From Paramacrobiotus richtersi (lineage: Eukaryota; Tardigrada; Eutardigrada; Parachela; Macrobiotidae), in the NCBI GenBank assembly GCA_034698045.1, contig JAQGAU010001018.1, positions 1-21,988 on the forward strand: DNA of 21,988 nucleotides, written 5' to 3'. The notes below the pieces were generated by a model. The model searched no databases, was not told the origin of the DNA, and saw only the letters and a program-made list of their open reading frames with translations. A program made the translations under genes and the position numbers. Positions 19,301 through 21,988 of this stretch are shown here, in pieces. Within the stretch, counting starts at the first letter, position 1. Every line of letters begins with the position of its first letter.

Positions 19301-19435
19301 TTTCCTGTCTTCATAAAGTACGATCTCCCGAGAATCCGGAATACTCTTCATTTAGGAATAGCGCTCCATGTTGATGTTGATACAGAGAGGTTTCTGTATT
19401 GCTGACTCTCCTTTGACAATAACGCCTTTACAACC
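16328..19435. other. Long stretch without a recognised gene
   Basis: Only short + strand frames are open: 16601-16816, 17192-17407, 17631-17840 and 17816-18010. None has a domain or signal peptide. The frame at 17192 follows a plausible acceptor (cccttcttag) and contains sequons, but nothing else supports it. A 35-codon ORF begins at 18876. The right end should hold the receptor promoter; no convincing TATA element was found. Confidence 0.4.
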
Positions 19436-21003
19436 ATGAATACATCCGAAAATGTTTCCAGCTCCTCAAGTAACAGTACCAGCCTCGTCCCCGAATGGAC
19501 ACTGTCCAGCATTAACGCTGTGTTATGCGGCATTCTCTCGCTGATCTTCAACCTCTTCCTCTTACTAACGTTCTTCAATAAGCACCGCACCTGGATTCCT
19601 TTTGATATTTACCTGACCAACCTCCTCGTTGCCAACGTTGTCTTTAACGCCGTCGTCAGTCCGTTCGACATCGCCACCAATCTCTATCCGGGATCCTGGT
19701 ACTGGGGAAATGCGTGCTGCACTGTGTATATGTATGGCATCTGGGTAAGCACGAAACGACATACTACTACTGTCTAATTGTAGGGAAACCGCCCAGTGAT
19801 CGCTACATAAGTTTGCAGTAATACAAACCTGTCTGTGAAGTGTCCAATAAGATGTAGTTCTTACTGAATAATGCACCTAGTGAACATTGCTCAGGTTATA
19901 ACATGGTGACCATGAACTGCCGTTCACACTTCCGTCATCATAAGGTTGGTTTCAGTCTTTCAGAAGCGAAATTTTTCGATTTTTGATTTGATATATATTA
20001 TCAAAGCTTTGCAATGCTATGACCTGCAATGAGGCCACGATGTACACTGTTGTTAAAGGCACATCTGCTGCGCGACTCTGATTAGAAATGCAAAGTTTGA
20101 AAGATCGAATCCTCTGAAACCGTTCCGGTCGTTCAAAACTAATTAGTTTCGTTTAGTAGTACGTTAAAAATTATTTAGAAGAATGTACACACGTTCACGG
20201 TGCACAACTGAACAGACGCAAGATGTTTGTAGCAGTACTGGCCTAACACACTGCGTGTCGCAATGACCTTACGCTAGTTATTCACATTAAAACTTCACTT
20301 TCTAATCAAAACAAACAGTGAATTGTGATGCCATTTCTAGGTGATATCTCTGATTCAGATGACAACGCATCTCCTAATCGCTTTGAACAGAGTCTGGGCA
20401 TTGTGGCTGCCAATATCATTCCGCACCAACCACAACTTCAAAACCGCCTTTGCGCTATGTGCTGCGACGTGGCTACTCGCCCATATCATTGCTCTACCAG
20501 GAGTCATAGTCGACGCCATAATTTACCGGAAACCAGTGGAGACTAATGGATGTTGGACTGACGTGACAGGAATTCCGGGACAAAAGGCATGGTTAGTACT
20601 CGTCCAGCTCGTCAGTCTAATCTGCTTGTTAAGCGTCCTCTTGGCCTTCCCGTTAATCTGTTACAAGCAAACCCAACGCAAAAAGATCGGGATGCGCTGC
20701 CAGCCATCCCTGTCCACCCGGATGCCGGGGACCATTCTCCACAGGTCGCAGTCCACGGAATCCCAGTCTTTTCTGCTGTTAACCGCGTTGACGTTGAGTG
20801 TGCTGGTCTTCTGGACGCCGAGTGTCATTTATTTCTTTCTGCAGCCGTTTACGGGGTATGTCAATGGGGGTATCGAAAGTGTCATCAATCTCATGTTTTT
20901 GTATCAGCCGCTGCTTGATCCTATTCTATTCACACTGACGTTGAAGACGCTGCGACGAATCATTTGGGAGATGCTGTGCTGTAAGCAGCGAGCTAGTGCT
21001 TAA
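19436..21003 (+). CDS. Class A (rhodopsin-like) G-protein-coupled receptor, 2 exons, 323 aa
   Basis: Exon 1 is 19436-19744 and exon 2 is 20341-21003. They join in phase 0 inside helix 3 (GICTGG|gtaagc at the DNA level, acceptor ccatttctag; intron 596 bp). The extracellular N-terminus has three sequons (N2, N6, N13). Helices lie at about 26-48, 57-79, 95-118, 138-160, 188-210, 246-268 and 280-302. Cys94 or Cys95 at the top of helix 3 can pair with Cys174 in loop 2. The DRY site reads NRV (119-121), helix 2 has LLVANVV in place of LAxxD, helix 6 has FWTP (260-263) and helix 7 has DPILF (296-300). Loop 3 is basic and Ser-rich. The C-terminus ends CCKQRASA, a possible palmitoylation site. The ligand is unknown. 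The set of variants fits an orphan, lineage-expanded family. Confidence 0.92.
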
Positions 21004-21050
21004 CCTTTCTACATATTGTCATTTCGTCTTGCTGTTTTTTACTTAACTTG

Positions 21051-21056
21051 ATTAAA
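21051..21056 (+). terminator. Possible polyadenylation signal (ATTAAA) of the receptor gene
   Basis: The common variant hexamer ATTAAA occurs 48 nt after the receptor stop codon, following a T-rich tract. Confidence 0.4.
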
Positions 21057-21411
21057 CCGTTCTCAAACAATAACAGAAGTGTACAAATCTCCATACAGAA
21101 ACACGTAAAAAGGTCTAATTAGGACCGACCGAGTACTGCCTATTCCGCAGGCTGGAGACTGGGTTGTATAGCTGCACATTTTCCAAATTTGCCTACACAC
21201 GTACCGAAAGGCTGGCCGCTGCTTGGTACTAACTGTTCGTAGCTAAAGGACGCGTCAAGACTAAAACAAGAATTCGTATTGACAGGTCGATAACTGCTAT
21301 GAAATGAATTCATAACATCCCTTCATAAAAAACGAAAAAAAAAAGAATACAGGTGACGCCATCTTTTGTCACTCTTTCCAATGTGTACATCATGTCCCCC
21401 TGCGTGGGATG

Positions 21412-21988
21412 CTAGTACTCAGCATATCCGCCGTCTTCTAGAATGAAAGGGAAATCGTGAGGGATTTCGAACTGCGCAGCGCCATCAGCGTGTGCAAAGT
21501 AAGCTTGCTCAGTTTGTCCCATTCCAAAGAACCCAGATCAGCGGCAGTCCATGACCGGCCGCGGAAATGTGCGTCCGCGCGTGGATCACGGCTCTGCCTG
21601 TCGTTGAGAATCTAAAATTACGCGCAACACTCAGTCTATGATTTTCCTCCCGAGTCACGCTGTTATCAGCAGGAAGTGTATTCTACAGGATTGTGCATAG
21701 AGAGACTTCATCAATCGTACTTTTTGTAGATATGAGTGCGAGTTGGTTTGTCTGCTCGGTAATAAATCAAATCAAGGAAAAATGCTACAGATTCTTGGGT
21801 CGGCTGGAACGTTTCGTGGCAGGTTAGTACTTACGTCGACAATTGTTTGCCGATCGCGCTCAGACCGCCGACCACCGGCAGCGCTCCAAGCGGACAACTG
21901 TTGCAACTGCCCATGATCCAATGACGGCAGGCTACCATCCACCCGCGACCATAACTCCTCCACTGTCAGACGACCAACAATTCGCCCG
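21412..21988 (-). CDS. Unidentified minus-strand gene, 3' part only (5' partial)
   Basis: An exon enters from the right edge and runs to 21835, encoding 51 codons (GRIVGRLTVEELWSRVDGS at its start) and ending in phase 0 at GTCGAC|gtaagt, a strong donor. It is GC-rich relative to the surroundings, as coding exons are. Two last exons fit in phase 0. One is 21611-21438 after taattttag, 57 codons beginning ILNDRQSRDPRADAHF. The other is 21507-21412 after actgag, 31 codons ending FPFILEDGGYAEY. The first has the better acceptor; the second has the more protein-like sequence. An ATG at 21522 also opens the second frame as a 36-codon ORF. No family is recognised. The gene converges on the receptor gene. 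Confidence 0.45.

Noticed and set aside
19348..19876. Minus-strand ORFs of 80 and 103 aa
   Set aside because: Antisense to the first receptor exon and intron.
20325..20918. + strand ORFs of 73 and 109 aa in other frames
   Set aside because: Out of frame with the receptor helices, which explain the open sequence.
1..21988. tRNA genes, rRNA and CRISPR arrays
   Set aside because: No B-box-like GGTTCRANNC with matching arms, no rRNA-like segments and no regularly spaced direct repeats were found by eye.

Overview
The window is eukaryotic and most likely from an invertebrate. It has spliced genes with GT-AG introns of 78 bp to 1.7 kb, secreted leucine-rich-repeat proteins, invertebrate-type CSαβ defensins, a class A seven-helix receptor and decayed LINE retrotransposons. 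The receptor resembles the lineage-expanded rhodopsin-like receptors of tardigrades, so a tardigrade is my best guess. This is inference; nothing in the window proves it.

Region 1 (1-9.9 kb) is an inverted, tail-to-tail duplication of a secreted LRR protein gene. Copy A (+) enters from the left edge and ends at 2192. Copy B (-) is complete, 9869 down to 6394. Their exon 2 (415 nt) and exon 3 (59 nt) have identical lengths, and the visible exon 1 parts match in length. Intron phases, splice sites and stop position also match, and the similarity continues into the 3' flanks. The introns have diverged by insertion: A intron 2 holds an ACCGGTT-rich repeat block, and B intron 2 holds about 1.5 kb with the broken tail of a LINE. 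The spacer between the copies holds a second LINE, of CR1/Jockey type, also broken.

Region 2 (10.8-16.3 kb) holds small secreted cysteine-rich proteins, all on the minus strand. There are two defensin-like precursors: one with an acidic pro-region, and one split by a 78-bp intron that simple ORF calling misses. A third protein has eight cysteines in a WAP-like arrangement. Weaker candidates lie among them: a six-cysteine + strand exon, a Thr/Pro-rich minus-strand exon and several short ORFs.

Region 3 (16.3-22 kb) is about 3.1 kb with no convincing gene, then a complete two-exon class A GPCR of 323 residues (19436-21003, +). At the right edge is the 3' part of an unidentified minus-strand gene, with a clear donor at 21834/21835 and two competing last-exon frames.

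Secreted LRR proteins beside two defensins suggest an immune or barrier-defence neighbourhood. That link is inferred from proximity and family, not shown by the sequence. Gene models come from reading splice signals and paralogue comparison by eye, without transcript data.
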